Part shown: in pieces, positions 52,791 through 62,326 of the stretch
Layout: every line of letters begins with the position of its first letter
Numbering within the stretch: position 1 is the stretch's first letter
From: Limnohabitans sp. Hippo3
Lineage (GTDB): Bacteria; Pseudomonadota; Gammaproteobacteria; Burkholderiales; Burkholderiaceae_C
Length of the DNA stretch: 64,000 nt
Reading direction: 5' to 3'
NCBI RefSeq assembly: GCF_003063665.1
Contig: NZ_NESF01000008.1
Location: 62,001-126,000, forward strand
The notes under the pieces: generated by a model
The model's input: the letters and a program-made list of their open reading frames with translations, nothing else
What the model was told of the DNA's origin: nothing
The model's database searches: none
Position numbers and translations under genes: made by a program

Positions 52791-54896
52791 ATGACCATGA
52801 ACAACTTTGCACTGAAGGCACCGCTGCGCGTGCTGTACCTGAGCCAGAGCCCGGCGCTGATCGGACGCCAGCTGGATGGCGAAGCGCTGAGCCGCGAGCA
52901 GGCTGGGGCCCTGCGCGACGATGTCTCGACCGACGAGATCACGCCCGTGCACATCCTGAGCCATTACGACGACACCTTGGGCGACTTTGCCCACACCGGG
53001 CTGCGCTGCGAAGGCGAAAACCCCATCGCGCGGCGGGCGCTGCGGCAAGCCGGGTTCCAGGTATTGGTAGCCGGGCGGCGCTACGGCAAGGGCTCCTCGC
53101 GCGAACACAGCCCCACCGCCGAAAAACTGGCGGGTGTGTGGCTGGTGATCGCCGAAAGTTTTGAGCGCATCTACCGCCAGAACGCCGACAACATCGGCCT
53201 GTTCACCTCAACCGACTTCGGTTTGCTGGACCGCATCGAACGTGGCGAAGCCATCACCCTGGCCGATCTGCTGCAAGGCCGCGAGCCGCTGGCGGCATCC
53301 ATCTTGTCGGCCGGTGGTCTGCTGCTATGGGGGCAACGCTTTTTGAGTGGGAGCGAGCCTCTGCTCGCGAATGCCCGCCTGGGCCACAACACCCATTCGG
53401 CCGCAGAGGCGACCACCCACACAGAAACCGCCACACACACTGGGTATGCCGAAGACGCCGCTCTTTGTGGGAGCGAGCCCATACTCGCGAATGCGGCCCC
53501 TCAAACCCTGTTCGACAAAATTCTGAATCGCCACCGCCTGGCTGCGCCCCACACACCCGAGCAACCGCAAGCGGGTGACGGCCTGTTCGTGCAGGCCGAC
53601 TGGCGCTTCATTCACGAGTACTACACCGGCATGGCCGACACCTTGCTGCGGGGCGCTTTGGGCGAAGATTTCACGCTGCAGCGCCCCGAGCAGATCGTGG
53701 TGTTTGAAGACCACACCTCGTATGTCGAAGAAAGCCCGGCGCATGTGCGCGGCGGCCTGATCGCCAACATGCACGCCATGAGCCAGGCGCAGCGCGACTT
53801 TGCGGCACGCCACGGTCTGCGCATGCACCGCACCCTGACCGATGCCGAGGTGCTGCAAGACGACGGCAGCAACGTGGCCGGCATCTCGCACGCCATGGTG
53901 GCCGAGCACTACGCCTTGCCCGGCCAGGTGGTGGTGGGCACCGATTCGCACACCCCGCACAGCGGCGCCCTGGGTTGTGTGGCCTTTGGCGTGGGCACCA
54001 CCGACATGGCCAACGCCTTTGTCACCGGCGCGGTGCGTGTGCGCTGGCCCGAATGCGTGCGGGTCGAACTGCAAGGCCGCTTGCACGCGGGCGTGACCGC
54101 CAAAGACCTGATGCTGCACCTGCTGGCCACCCCCTGGATCCGCGAAGGGCACGGCGTGGGCAAGGTGTTTGAATTTGCAGGCGAGGGCATCGCCCAACTG
54201 AGCACCGACGAGCGCGCCACGCTCACCAACATGTGCGCCGAGCTGGGGGGCCTCACGGGCATCGTGGCACCGGACGCAGAGACCGTGCGCTTCTTGAAAG
54301 AACGCCGGGGCGTGGACTTCCTGATCGAGGACTGGATGCACAGCGACGCCAAGGCCCGCTATGCGCACCACATCGCGGTGGACCTGCCCAGTCTGCAGCC
54401 CATGGTGGCCCGCCCGGGCGATCCGGGCCTGGGCCTGGCGCTGTCGGCGCTGAAAGAGCGCATGAAAATCGACATCGCCTACGGCGGCTCGTGCACCGCA
54501 GGCAAACGCGAAGACTTCGACCACTACCACGCGGTGCTGGCCTGGGGCCTGAAGCAGGGCCTGAAAGTGCCCGAAGGCGTGCAGGTGTTCTTGCAGTATG
54601 GCACCACCGCCGTGCGCGATTACTGCAGGGCGCAGGGCTATGACCAAACGTTTGCGGCCATGGGCGTGCGGATCTTGCAGCCCTCGTGCGGGGCCTGCGC
54701 CAATTGCGGGCCGGGTTCATCGACCGACGCCGCGCAGGTGACAGTGAGCGCCATCAACCGCAATTTTCCGGGCCGCTCAGGCCCGGGCCAGGTCTGGCTG
54801 GCCAGCCCACCCACGGTGATGGCGAGTGCGCTAGCGGGGGAGTTGCTGTCGTTTGAGGATTTGCAGCGACGCACCCTGGCCGGTGAACACCGCTGA
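52791..54896 (+). CDS. Aconitase-superfamily hydratase with swivel-first (AcnB-like) domain order
   Basis: 701 residues. The swivel (LeuD/domain 4) comes first: VSTDEITPVHIL, then GRRYGKGSSREHSP at 93-106. After a linker comes the aconitase core with GTDSHTPHSGALGCVAFG (cluster Cys 1), VTAKDLMLHL, YGGSCTAGKREDF and QPSCGACANCGPG, which holds the other two Cys of the [4Fe-4S] cluster as C-x2-C. There is no HEAT domain as in AcnB, and size and motif wording are between LeuCD and AcnB. It should dehydrate/hydrate a 2- or 3-hydroxy acid; the neighbours suggest a citramalate/citraconate-like substrate. The linker at about 186-235 is encoded by inserted REP palindromes. An internal ATG at 52797 is an alternative start. 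Confidence 0.87.
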   Translation: MTMNNFALKAPLRVLYLSQSPALIGRQLDGEALSREQAGALRDDVSTDEITPVHILSHYDDTLGDFAHTGLRCEGENPIARRALRQAGFQVLVAGRRYGKGSSREHSPTAEKLAGVWLVIAESFERIYRQNADNIGLFTSTDFGLLDRIERGEAITLADLLQGREPLAASILSAGGLLLWGQRFLSGSEPLLANARLGHNTHSAAEATTHTETATHTGYAEDAALCGSEPILANAAPQTLFDKILNRHRLAAPHTPEQPQAGDGLFVQADWRFIHEYYTGMADTLLRGALGEDFTLQRPEQIVVFEDHTSYVEESPAHVRGGLIANMHAMSQAQRDFAARHGLRMHRTLTDAEVLQDDGSNVAGISHAMVAEHYALPGQVVVGTDSHTPHSGALGCVAFGVGTTDMANAFVTGAVRVRWPECVRVELQGRLHAGVTAKDLMLHLLATPWIREGHGVGKVFEFAGEGIAQLSTDERATLTNMCAELGGLTGIVAPDAETVRFLKERRGVDFLIEDWMHSDAKARYAHHIAVDLPSLQPMVARPGDPGLGLALSALKERMKIDIAYGGSCTAGKREDFDHYHAVLAWGLKQGLKVPEGVQVFLQYGTTAVRDYCRAQGYDQTFAAMGVRILQPSCGACANCGPGSSTDAAQVTVSAINRNFPGRSGPGQVWLASPPTVMASALAGELLSFEDLQRRTLAGEHR
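53347..53493. repeat. REP family B palindromes inside the aconitase-like gene
   Basis: A complete pair (GTGGGAGCGAGCCTCTGCTCGCGAATG type at 53347-53373, partner CCATTCGGCCGC...ACCACCC at 53393-53419) and a further single unit at 53467-53493. They match the intergenic pair at 41435. The reading frame runs through all of them, giving the translated repeats GSEPLLANA and GSEPILANA in the interdomain linker. Confidence 0.88.
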
Positions 54897-54901
54897 CAGG
54901 C

Positions 54902-55171
54902 TCAGCGGTAAAACGCTTCCACTTTGCCTTTGAGCTTGATGAGCAGCGGCTGGCCTTTGCGGTCTAGCGTTTTGCCTGCAGGCACACGCACCCAGCCTTC
55001 GCTGATGCAGTATTCCTCGACGTCGTTGCGGTCCTTGCCATTGAAGCGGATGCCAATGTCGTGCTCGAACACGGCACGCACATGGTGTGGGCTGCGGGCG
55101 TCGATGGACAGACGGTCAGGCAATGGGGGGCGCTTTGTGGCAGACGTTTCGGGGATAGAGGATTCGGTCAT
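54902..55171 (-). CDS. DUF3297 family protein
   Basis: 89 residues. Matches the DUF3297 pattern as I know it: PPLPDRLSIDARSPHH, GIRFNGKDRNDVEEYC and EGWVRVPAGKTLDRKGQP, ending KLKGKVEAFYR. Function unknown; the protein is small, charged and cytoplasmic. ATG 55171 is preferred to the in-frame start at 55189 because the family N-terminus is variable but short. It converges on the aconitase-like gene with only 5 bp between the stops and diverges from the Hsp70-like gene. Confidence 0.85.
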   Translation of the reverse strand: MTESSIPETSATKRPPLPDRLSIDARSPHHVRAVFEHDIGIRFNGKDRNDVEEYCISEGWVRVPAGKTLDRKGQPLLIKLKGKVEAFYR

Positions 55172-55308
55172 GGGATGGCGAGTGCACAAAAAATAAGGAA
55201 CAGCGGCGATTCTCCCTGATTTGCGGGGGCCGTCGGTGGCAGAATCCCGGGTCCTTCGACGGCCAGCGCTTTGGTCTGTCCCGTCCGCTTCAGCTTCCCC
55301 CCGTCCTC

Positions 55309-56562
55309 ATGACATCTTCCCCCGTCGGCACGCTCGGCATCGATTTCGGCACCTCCAACTCGGCCATGGCCTGGCTCGGCCCAGAGGGCAGTGCCCGCCT
55401 GATTCCGCTGGAGGGCGAGGCGCTGGCCATGCCCACGGCCGTGTTCTACAACGCCGAAGACCACAGCACGCACTTCAGGCGCGATGCCATCAAACATTAC
55501 CTGGAAGGCACCGAAGGCCGCTTGATACGTTCGCTCAAAAGTCTGCTGGGCAGCCCGCTTTTGCTGGAGACCACACAGATTGGCCATCAGCAGATCAGCT
55601 TTCAGGACATCATCGCCACCTTTTTGGCCACCCTGCGCGAACGCGCCACGCAAAGCTTGGGCAGTGCCCCACGCCGCGTGGTGATGGGCCGCCCGGTGCA
55701 CTTTGTCGACGATGACCCCGAGCGCGATGCGCAGGCCGAAGCCTCGCTGCGCCAGGCGGTGTTGTCAGTGGGCTTTGAAGAGGTGTCGTTTCAACTCGAA
55801 CCCATTGCCGCCGCGCTGGACTACGAACGGCGCCTGACGAAAGAAAGCACTGTGCTGGTGGTCGACCTGGGCGGCGGCACCTCGGACTTCACCGTGGTGC
55901 GGCTGGGGCCTGGGCGCATTCAGAGCCTCGACCGCAACGCGGATATTTTCGCCACCACCGGCGTGCACATCGGCGGCACCGACTACGACCGGCAATTGAA
56001 TCTGGCACAGGTCATGCCGTTGCTGGGTTACAAACACCTCGGCCCTGAACAGCGCGAGGTGCCCAGCCGCGTGTTTTTTGACCTCGCCACTTGGCACCTG
56101 ATTCACTGGCAATACCAGCCCAAGGCCATCGCACATGCCCAAACCCTGCGCAGCAACTACAGCGATGCCCGCCTGCACGAGCGCCTGATGCAGGTGCTGA
56201 CCGAGCGCCACGGCCACCACATCGCACACGAGGTGGAGCAGGCCAAGATCCGCTGCTCAATGAGCCGCGCCAACACGGCCATTGACCTGTCGGTCATCGC
56301 GCGCGACTTGCAAGCCCATCTGGGCGTGGCCGACATGCAGGCGCATTTGCACGACTTGCTGGCGCGCACCCTGGCCTGCGCCCGCGAATGTGTACAAAGC
56401 GCAGGGCTGAGTCACGCTTCGCTCAATGCGATTTACCTCACCGGCGGTTCATCGGCCTTGAGCAGTTTCCAACAAGCCTTGCCGGCCGAATTCGCGGGCG
56501 TACCGCTCCTCGAAGGGGATTTGTTTGGTGGTGTGGCGCTCGGTTTGGCCTACAGCCGCTGA
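55309..56562 (+). CDS. yegD: Hsp70-family protein, YegD-like
   Basis: 417 residues, corresponding to the Hsp70 nucleotide-binding domain only. Phosphate 1 motif GIDFGTSNSAMA (10-21), phosphate 2 LVVDLGGGTSDF and adenosine motif YLTGGSSALS are present. The C-terminal substrate-binding domain of DnaK is absent, as in YegD. Such proteins probably bind ATP but their clients are unknown. The start ATG follows a C-rich stretch without a good ribosome-binding site. It converges on icd with an intrinsic terminator between the two. Confidence 0.9.
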   Translation: MTSSPVGTLGIDFGTSNSAMAWLGPEGSARLIPLEGEALAMPTAVFYNAEDHSTHFRRDAIKHYLEGTEGRLIRSLKSLLGSPLLLETTQIGHQQISFQDIIATFLATLRERATQSLGSAPRRVVMGRPVHFVDDDPERDAQAEASLRQAVLSVGFEEVSFQLEPIAAALDYERRLTKESTVLVVDLGGGTSDFTVVRLGPGRIQSLDRNADIFATTGVHIGGTDYDRQLNLAQVMPLLGYKHLGPEQREVPSRVFFDLATWHLIHWQYQPKAIAHAQTLRSNYSDARLHERLMQVLTERHGHHIAHEVEQAKIRCSMSRANTAIDLSVIARDLQAHLGVADMQAHLHDLLARTLACARECVQSAGLSHASLNAIYLTGGSSALSSFQQALPAEFAGVPLLEGDLFGGVALGLAYSR

Positions 56563-56566
56563 GCCG

Positions 56567-56600
56567 AAAAAAAGCCACTCAGGCATGACCTGAGTGGCTT
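56567..56600 (-). terminator. Intrinsic terminator of icd
   Basis: On the minus strand the stem AGCCACTCAGG/CCTGAGTGGCT with a 5-nt loop is followed by a run of seven T. It starts 19 bases after the icd stop and is a strong Rho-independent terminator; the plus-strand yegD transcript would meet the same stem but without a U-run. Confidence 0.9.
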
Positions 56601-56618
56601 GGATGCGAAAGGAGCCGA

Positions 56619-58856
56619 TCAGCTCTTCACGGCAGCCAGAGCGGCATTGAACGTGGCACTGGGGCGCATGATGGCGGCCAGCTTGGCTTGGTCAGGCATG
56701 TAGTAGCCGCCAATGTCCACGGGCTTGCCCTGCACGGCATTGAGCTCTTCCACGATCTTCTTTTCGCTGTCGGTCAAGACTTTGGCCAAAGGTGCGAACT
56801 GGGCAGCCAGCTCGGCGTCTTCGGTTTGCGCTGCCAGCTCCTGCGCCCAGTACATGGCCAGATAGAACTGGCTGCCACGGTTGTCCAGCTGACCCGTTTT
56901 GGGCGAAGGGTTCTTGTTGTTGTCGAGCAGCTTGCCGGTTGCGGCATCCAGCATTTTGGACAACACGACGGCCTTTTTGTTGCCCGTCTTCAAGCCCAGA
57001 TCTTCCAACGACACGGCGAGCGCAAGGAATTCACCCAAGGAGTCCCAGCGCAGGTGGTTTTCTTCCACCAGCTGCTGCACGTGCTTGGGGGCCGAGCCGC
57101 CCGCACCGGTTTCGTACATGCCGCCACCGGCCATCAAAGGCACGATGGACAGCATCTTGGCCGAGGTGCCCAGCTCCATGATGGGGAACAGGTCGGTCAG
57201 GTAGTCGCGCAGGATGTTGCCGGTGGCGCTGATGGTGTCCAGACCACGGATCACGCGCTCCAGGGTGTAACGCATGGCACGCACCTGGCTCATGATCTGG
57301 ATGTCCAGACCGGCCGTGTTGTGCTCGTGCAGGTACATCTTGACCTTGGTGATGAGCTGGGCTTCGTGGGGGCGGTACTGGTCGAGCCAGAACACCACGG
57401 GCATGCCGGAGTTGCGGGCACGGGTCACGGCCAGCTTGACCCAGTCGCGGATCGCCGCGTCCTTGACCTGGCACATGCGCCAGATGTCGCCCTCTTCCAC
57501 GTTTTGGCTCAGCAGCACTTCGCCGGTGTTGAGGTCGGTGATGTTGGCCACGCCGTCTTCAGGAATCTCGAACGTCTTGTCGTGTGAGCCATATTCTTCG
57601 GCTTGCTGGGCCATCAGGCCCACGTTGGGCACCGTGCCCATGGTCTTGGGATCGAACGCGCCGTGCCATTTGCAGAAGTTGATCATCTCCTGGTAGATGC
57701 GGGCAAAGGTCGACTCGGGCATGACGGCCTTGACGTCTTTCAAGCGGCCGTTGGCGTCCCACATCTTGCCGCCGTTGCGGATCATGGCGGGCATGGAGGC
57801 GTCCACGATCACGTCGTTGGGCGAATGGAAGTTGGTGATGCCCTTGGCCGAGTCCACCATGGCCAGCTCGGGACGACCTTCGTGGCAAGCGTGCAGGTCA
57901 CGCTTGATCTCGTCTTGCTTGGACTGGGGCAAGCTGGTGATCTTGTTGTACAGATCGGCCATGCCGTTGTTGACGTTCACACCCAGCTCTTTGAACAGGG
58001 CACCGTGCTTGGCAAACGCGTCCTTGTAGAAAATCTTGACGCAATGACCGAACACGATGGGGTGGGACACCTTCATCATGGTGGCCTTGACGTGCAAGGA
58101 GAACATCACACCGGTTTTGTGCGCGTCTTCGATTTCTTTTTCATAGAACTCGAGCAAGGCTTTCTTGCTCATGAACATGCTGTCGATGACTTCGCGGTCA
58201 AGCAAGGAAACTTTGGGTTTGAGGATGATGGTCTTGCCGCTCTTGGTGATCAGCTCCATCTTCACGTCACGTGCGCGGTCCAGCGTCATGGACTTTTCGC
58301 CATGGTAGAAGTCGCCCGCGTGCATGTGCGAGACGTGCGAGCGCGAAGCCTGGCTCCACTCGGCCATGCTGTGAGGGTTCTTGCGGGCGAATTCCTTGAC
58401 CGCACGAGGAGCGCGGCGGTCCGAGTTGCCTTCACGCAGCACCGGGTTCACGGCAGAGCCTGTGCACTTGGCATAGCGGGCCTTGATGGCTTTTTCTTCG
58501 TCGTTTTTGGGGTTCTCGGGGTAGTCGGGCAGGGCGTAGCCTTTGGCCTGCAGCTCCTTGATGGCAGCCGTCAGCTGACCGACAGAAGCGCTGATGTTGG
58601 GCAGCTTGATGATGTTGGCTTCGGGCTTGAGGGTCAACTTGCCCAACTCGGCCAGGTTGTTGGTGACGCGCTGCTCAGGAGGCAGCAGATCCGAAAATTC
58701 ACCCAGAATGCGGGCGGCCACCGAAATGTCGCTTTCGGCCACGTCGATGCCGGCAGGCGCTGCAAAAGTGCGGATGATGGGCAGGAACGATGCCGTGGCC
58801 AACAAAGGCGCTTCGTCTGTCAGGGTGTAAATGATCCGGGATTTGTCTGCAGCCAT
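56619..58856 (-). CDS. icd: NADP-dependent isocitrate dehydrogenase, monomeric type
   Basis: 745 residues, the length of monomeric IDH-II enzymes (about 740), with no similarity to the 416-residue dimeric Icd. Recognisable stretches are [20 protein letters not shown] at the start, the [12 protein letters not shown]-like [26 protein letters not shown], and the [15 protein letters not shown] segment near the active site. It oxidatively decarboxylates isocitrate to 2-oxoglutarate with NADP in the TCA cycle. A single gene with its own terminator; the leader includes a small AAACCGCC-TTAAAA-GGGCGATTT hairpin at 58923-58946. Confidence 0.96.
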   Translation of the reverse strand: MAADKSRIIYTLTDEAPLLATASFLPIIRTFAAPAGIDVAESDISVAARILGEFSDLLPPEQRVTNNLAELGKLTLKPEANIIKLPNISASVGQLTAAIKELQAKGYALPDYPENPKNDEEKAIKARYAKCTGSAVNPVLREGNSDRRAPRAVKEFARKNPHSMAEWSQASRSHVSHMHAGDFYHGEKSMTLDRARDVKMELITKSGKTIILKPKVSLLDREVIDSMFMSKKALLEFYEKEIEDAHKTGVMFSLHVKATMMKVSHPIVFGHCVKIFYKDAFAKHGALFKELGVNVNNGMADLYNKITSLPQSKQDEIKRDLHACHEGRPELAMVDSAKGITNFHSPNDVIVDASMPAMIRNGGKMWDANGRLKDVKAVMPESTFARIYQEMINFCKWHGAFDPKTMGTVPNVGLMAQQAEEYGSHDKTFEIPEDGVANITDLNTGEVLLSQNVEEGDIWRMCQVKDAAIRDWVKLAVTRARNSGMPVVFWLDQYRPHEAQLITKVKMYLHEHNTAGLDIQIMSQVRAMRYTLERVIRGLDTISATGNILRDYLTDLFPIMELGTSAKMLSIVPLMAGGGMYETGAGGSAPKHVQQLVEENHLRWDSLGEFLALAVSLEDLGLKTGNKKAVVLSKMLDAATGKLLDNNKNPSPKTGQLDNRGSQFYLAMYWAQELAAQTEDAELAAQFAPLAKVLTDSEKKIVEELNAVQGKPVDIGGYYMPDQAKLAAIMRPSATFNAALAAVKS

Positions 58857-59138
58857 GGGTACTCTCGTTGTCAGGGATATGAAAAAAGAATCCGGCGCTC
58901 GGCGGTATGTCGAGCCGATTCAAAAATCGCCCTTTTAAGGCGGTTTAGCCCGTGACTTTATCTCAAATACCCCCCCGTTTTGCTTACTGGGGACCCGCCG
59001 CCGTCTCCTGGTGGGGGCCCTCCGACTGGCCGGGCGATTAAACTGACACCCCTTCAAACATGCGTCAGCCCCACGGGTGGGCGCTTTTTTCACAGCATCT
59101 GCGCCTTTGGGGGCAGACCACCACCAAGGAAAACCGCC

Positions 59139-59852
59139 ATGGGCGCGCAATGGAAAGCAAAAGGCAAGGCACAGGCAGCAGACGCCCGGGGCAAACTGTT
59201 TGGCCGCCTGGCCAAGGACATCATGATCGCCGCCCGCAACGGCGCGGACCCCGCTGCCAATGCCCGTTTGCGCCTGGTGGTCGAACAAGCCCGCAAGGTG
59301 TCCATGCCCAAAGACACCCTGGAGCGCGCCATCAAAAAAGGCGCGGGCCTCTTGGGCGATGCCGTCAGCTTTGACCGCGTCATTTATGAAGGTTTCGCGC
59401 CCCACCAGGTGCCGGTGATGATCGAAGTGCTGACCGACAACGTGAACCGCACCGCGTCAGAAATGCGCGTGTTGTTCCGCAAGGGCCAGCAGGGCACGTC
59501 GGGTTCGGTGTCCTGGGATTTTGACCATGTGGGCTTCATCGAGGCCGAGCCTGCCCAGCCCGGGGCCGACGCCGAGCTGGCCGCCATCGAAGCCGGTGCG
59601 CAGGATTTTGAACCCGCCGACGAAGACGGCGTGACGGTGTTCATCACCGAAGCGACCGACCTGGATCTGGTCAGCCGCGCCCTGCCCAATTTCGGCTTCA
59701 CCGTGGTGTCGGCCAAACTGGGCTACAAACCCAAAAACCCGGTCGACCCGGCCAACTTGAGCGCAGAGCAACTCGAAGAAGTTGAAACCTTCCTGGGCGC
59801 GATCGACAACAACGACGACGTTCAAAACGTGTTTGTGGGCTTAGCAGGCTAA
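59139..59852 (+). CDS. yebC: YebC/PmpR-family protein
   Basis: 237 residues. The opening [20 protein letters not shown] is a close variant of the family's MAGHSKWANIKHRKxxxDxKRGK. The family then shows GADPxxNxRLR as [11 protein letters not shown], followed by [13 protein letters not shown] and [18 protein letters not shown]. Members act as transcription regulators and, in recent work, as ribosome-associated relief factors for proline stretches. AAGGA ten bases before ATG 59139 supports the start; the upstream frame from 58980 lacks family similarity. The first residues differ from the main YebC subgroup, so this may be the second paralogue (YebC2 type). An intrinsic terminator follows. Confidence 0.92.
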   Translation: MGAQWKAKGKAQAADARGKLFGRLAKDIMIAARNGADPAANARLRLVVEQARKVSMPKDTLERAIKKGAGLLGDAVSFDRVIYEGFAPHQVPVMIEVLTDNVNRTASEMRVLFRKGQQGTSGSVSWDFDHVGFIEAEPAQPGADAELAAIEAGAQDFEPADEDGVTVFITEATDLDLVSRALPNFGFTVVSAKLGYKPKNPVDPANLSAEQLEEVETFLGAIDNNDDVQNVFVGLAG

Positions 59853-59872
59853 GCCCCGCCTATTCCGGCCAT

Positions 59873-59905
59873 GGGCCTGACGGGAAATTTCCGTCAGGCC
59901 CTTTT
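59873..59905 (+). terminator. Intrinsic terminator of yebC
   Basis: GGGCCTGACGG-AAATTT-CCGTCAGGCCC stem followed by TTTTGCTT, 20 bases after the stop. A strong Rho-independent structure. Confidence 0.9.
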
Positions 59906-60010
59906 GCTTGGGGACTGAGACACAACACAACGCAAATTGGTGCACAACCGCGCACCAGACAAGGGAAATCCATGAGTCACAAGTGATTTGCGCACACCTA
60001 TGATGCACAA

Positions 60011-60026
60011 ATCTTGCATACAAGAT
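60011..60026. promoter_or_regulatory. Palindromic operator at the gntR start
   Basis: ATCTTG-CATA-CAAGAT is a perfect 6-4-6 dyad whose core TTGCATACAA resembles the TTGTATACAA-type sites of FCD-subfamily GntR regulators. It overlaps the annotated ATG, suggesting autoregulation and perhaps a true start further downstream. Confidence 0.6.
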
Positions 60027-60843
60027 GTCAAAACAAGTGGCACGGTATTCGCTAGAGGTTCAAGCAAAGGAAGCCTTGGTTGTGAACTCCAAAGACATTG
60101 CCGACCGGATCGTGGAAGCGATCCTGGCTCAAAAGCTGATGCCCGGTGCACGCCTGGGCGAGCAGGCTTTGTCGATGTTGTTTGACTGCAGCCGCACCCT
60201 GGTGCGCGAAGCACTGATGCAACTGGCCGCACGCGGCATCGTGCAAGTCAGCTCGCGCCGGGGCTGGTTTGTGGTGCAGCCGTCCAAGACCGAAGCCCGC
60301 GAGGCCTTTGAAGCCCGCAGGGTGATCGAAACCGGTCTGATCCGCAGCGCTGGGGTCATGGACAAAACCACACTCAAGCGCCTGAAGCAGCACATCCAGC
60401 AGGAAAAGACTGCGCTCAAACAAGACGACGTGGGGCGACGCAGCTTTTTGCTGGGCGACTTCCATGTGTGCCTGGCCGAATGCCTGGGCAACCAGTTGCT
60501 GGCCGATACGCTGCGCGACTTCACGGCACGGACCACGCTGATCGCCATGCTCTACCAATCGAGCCACGATGCGGTGAAGTCCTGTCAGGAACACATCGAC
60601 ATCGTGCAGGCGCTGGAGCGTGGCGACAAGGAAACGGCCGAGCGGCTCATGGCCGAGCACATCGGCCAGGTGCAATCGGCCTTGCAGATCAACGCCGCGC
60701 CCGCAGACCCGCTGGCCGAGTTGCGCCTTGCGCTCGCACCCCTGACCCCTGCCAAAGCGGCAAGCCCCAAACCGGGCAAAAGCGCAGCCGGCAACACCTC
60801 TTCATCCACCTCACCTTCCACTTACTTAGGAGCCTTGTTATGA
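60025..60843 (+). CDS. GntR-family (FCD) transcriptional regulator
   Basis: 272 residues. Winged HTH of the GntR type (AILAQKLMPGARLGEQALSM, then SRTLVREALMQLAARGIV) and a C-terminal FCD ligand-binding domain whose metal/ligand residues lie in FHVCLAE and the QEHIDIVQALERGD region. A 45-residue Ala/Pro/Ser-rich tail follows the FCD domain. ATG 60025 lies in a perfect palindrome and lacks a ribosome-binding site; GTG 60082 (VNSKDIAD) has AAGGA about 10 bases ahead and would leave the operator at -56, so it is a good alternative. The stop overlaps the binding-protein ATG (ATGA), so it heads and probably controls the amino acid transporter operon. Confidence 0.9.
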   Translation: MSKQVARYSLEVQAKEALVVNSKDIADRIVEAILAQKLMPGARLGEQALSMLFDCSRTLVREALMQLAARGIVQVSSRRGWFVVQPSKTEAREAFEARRVIETGLIRSAGVMDKTTLKRLKQHIQQEKTALKQDDVGRRSFLLGDFHVCLAECLGNQLLADTLRDFTARTTLIAMLYQSSHDAVKSCQEHIDIVQALERGDKETAERLMAEHIGQVQSALQINAAPADPLAELRLALAPLTPAKAASPKPGKSAAGNTSSSTSPSTYLGALL

Positions 60844-61634
60844 AACTCTCGAAACGCCTTGTGTTGTCCACCGCCGTGGCCGCCAGCCTGTTGACACTGG
60901 CAGGCGCCAGCCACGCACAGAGTGCACTGGACAACATCCAGAAAGCCAAATTGATCAAGATCGCCATCCCGACCGACTTTCCGCCCTACGGCTTTGTGGG
61001 CATCGACCTCAAGCCCCAAGGCCTGGACATCGACATGGCCAACTACATCGCCACCAAAATGGGCGTGAAGATCGAGCTGATGCCCGTGACCAGCGCCAAC
61101 CGCATCGCCTACCTGCAAACCAAGAAGGCCGATCTGGTCATCTCCACGCTGGGCAAGAACCCCGAGCGCGAAAAAGTCATCGATTTCACCTCGGCTTATT
61201 CACCGTTCTTCCAGGCCATTTACGGGGCGAAAACCCTGAACATCAAGTCGATGAACGACCTGACGGGCAAAACCGTGGCCGTGACGCGGGGTGCCATCGA
61301 GGACCAGGAGTTGACCAAGGTGGCCCCGGCAGGCGCCGAGCTCAAGCGCTTTGAAGACAACAACGCTACCGTGTCGGCCTATGTCTCGGGCCAAACCCAG
61401 CTGCTGGCCACAGGTGCATCGGTCGCGGGCGTGATGATGCAGAAGAACCCCCAGCTCAACGCCGAATACAAGCTGTTGCTCAAGGACAGCCCCAACTTCA
61501 TCGGTGTGGGCAAAGGCGAGGACGCGCTGCGCACCAAGGTCAACGCCATCATTGCCGAAGCCAAGAAGTCCGGCGACATCGACAAGATGGCGCAAAAGTG
61601 GCTGGGCCGTCCTGCTGGCCAGTTGCCTGAATAA
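60840..61634 (+). CDS. Polar amino acid ABC transporter substrate-binding protein
   Basis: 264 residues. Signal peptide MKLSKRLVLSTAVAASLLTL cleaved near ASHAQ. The mature family 3 receptor has IKIAIPTDFPPYGFVG, GLDIDMANYIA and the KKADLVISTLGKNPEREKVI hallmark of glutamine/arginine/lysine-type binding proteins. AGGAG eight bases before the ATG. It delivers an amino acid to the two permeases and ATPase encoded downstream. The exact amino acid is not predictable; a GntR-regulated set is often for catabolism of one particular amino acid or opine-like compound. Confidence 0.93.
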   Translation: MKLSKRLVLSTAVAASLLTLAGASHAQSALDNIQKAKLIKIAIPTDFPPYGFVGIDLKPQGLDIDMANYIATKMGVKIELMPVTSANRIAYLQTKKADLVISTLGKNPEREKVIDFTSAYSPFFQAIYGAKTLNIKSMNDLTGKTVAVTRGAIEDQELTKVAPAGAELKRFEDNNATVSAYVSGQTQLLATGASVAGVMMQKNPQLNAEYKLLLKDSPNFIGVGKGEDALRTKVNAIIAEAKKSGDIDKMAQKWLGRPAGQLPE

Positions 61635-61654
61635 GCCCGACAAGGCCTGACACC

Positions 61655-62326
61655 ATGGCGATTGAGCTGGACTTTGCAGCGGTATTGACCGAGTGGCCCT
61701 TGTTGGTCAAGGGCGTGGGGTGGACGCTCGGCCTCACAGCCGTGTCTGCAGTGCTGGGCGTGTTGCTGGGCATTGGCTGTGCCTGGGTCCGCACCCAAGG
61801 GCCCGGCTGGAGCCGCCCCGGCGTGGCCGCTTATGTGGAGCTGATCCGCAACACGCCTTTCATCGTCCAGCTCTTTTTCATTTTCTTTGGCCTGCCTGCA
61901 ATGGGTGTGCGCCTGAGCCCCGAATGGTCGTCGGTGATCGCCATGGTGATCAACCTGGGGGCCTATTCGGCCGAGATCGTGCGGGCCGGCATCCAGACCA
62001 CCCCCGCCGGGCAGATCGAAGCGGCCATGAGCCTGGCGCTCTCGCGCATGCAGACCTTCATCTGGGTGGTGCTGCCGCCCGCACTGCAACGCGTATGGCC
62101 CGCCTTGGTCAGCCAGATCATCATCGTGATGCTGGGCTCGGCGGTGTGCGGACAGATCTCGACCGAAGAGCTGAGCTTTGCCGCCAACCTGATCCAGAGC
62201 CGCAACTTCCGCGCCTTTGAGGCCTTCATCGTCGCCACAGCCATTTACCTGCTGCTGTCGATCGCCACCCGTGCCACGCTGAACTGGCTCGGCCAACGCT
62301 TCTTGTTCGGAGGCCGCCGTGGTTGA
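61655..62326 (+). CDS. Amino acid ABC transporter permease (first)
   Basis: 223 residues, HisM/GlnP family with about five hydrophobic segments. The region ELIRNTPFIVQLFFIFFGLP and the EAA-type loop AAMSLALSRMQTFIWVVLPPAL are typical of polar amino acid permeases. It pairs with the second permease to form the heterodimeric channel. Its TGA overlaps the second permease GTG by 8 bases, so expression is coupled. AA-rich sequence precedes ATG 61655 without a strong ribosome-binding site. Confidence 0.92.
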   Translation: MAIELDFAAVLTEWPLLVKGVGWTLGLTAVSAVLGVLLGIGCAWVRTQGPGWSRPGVAAYVELIRNTPFIVQLFFIFFGLPAMGVRLSPEWSSVIAMVINLGAYSAEIVRAGIQTTPAGQIEAAMSLALSRMQTFIWVVLPPALQRVWPALVSQIIIVMLGSAVCGQISTEELSFAANLIQSRNFRAFEAFIVATAIYLLLSIATRATLNWLGQRFLFGGRRG

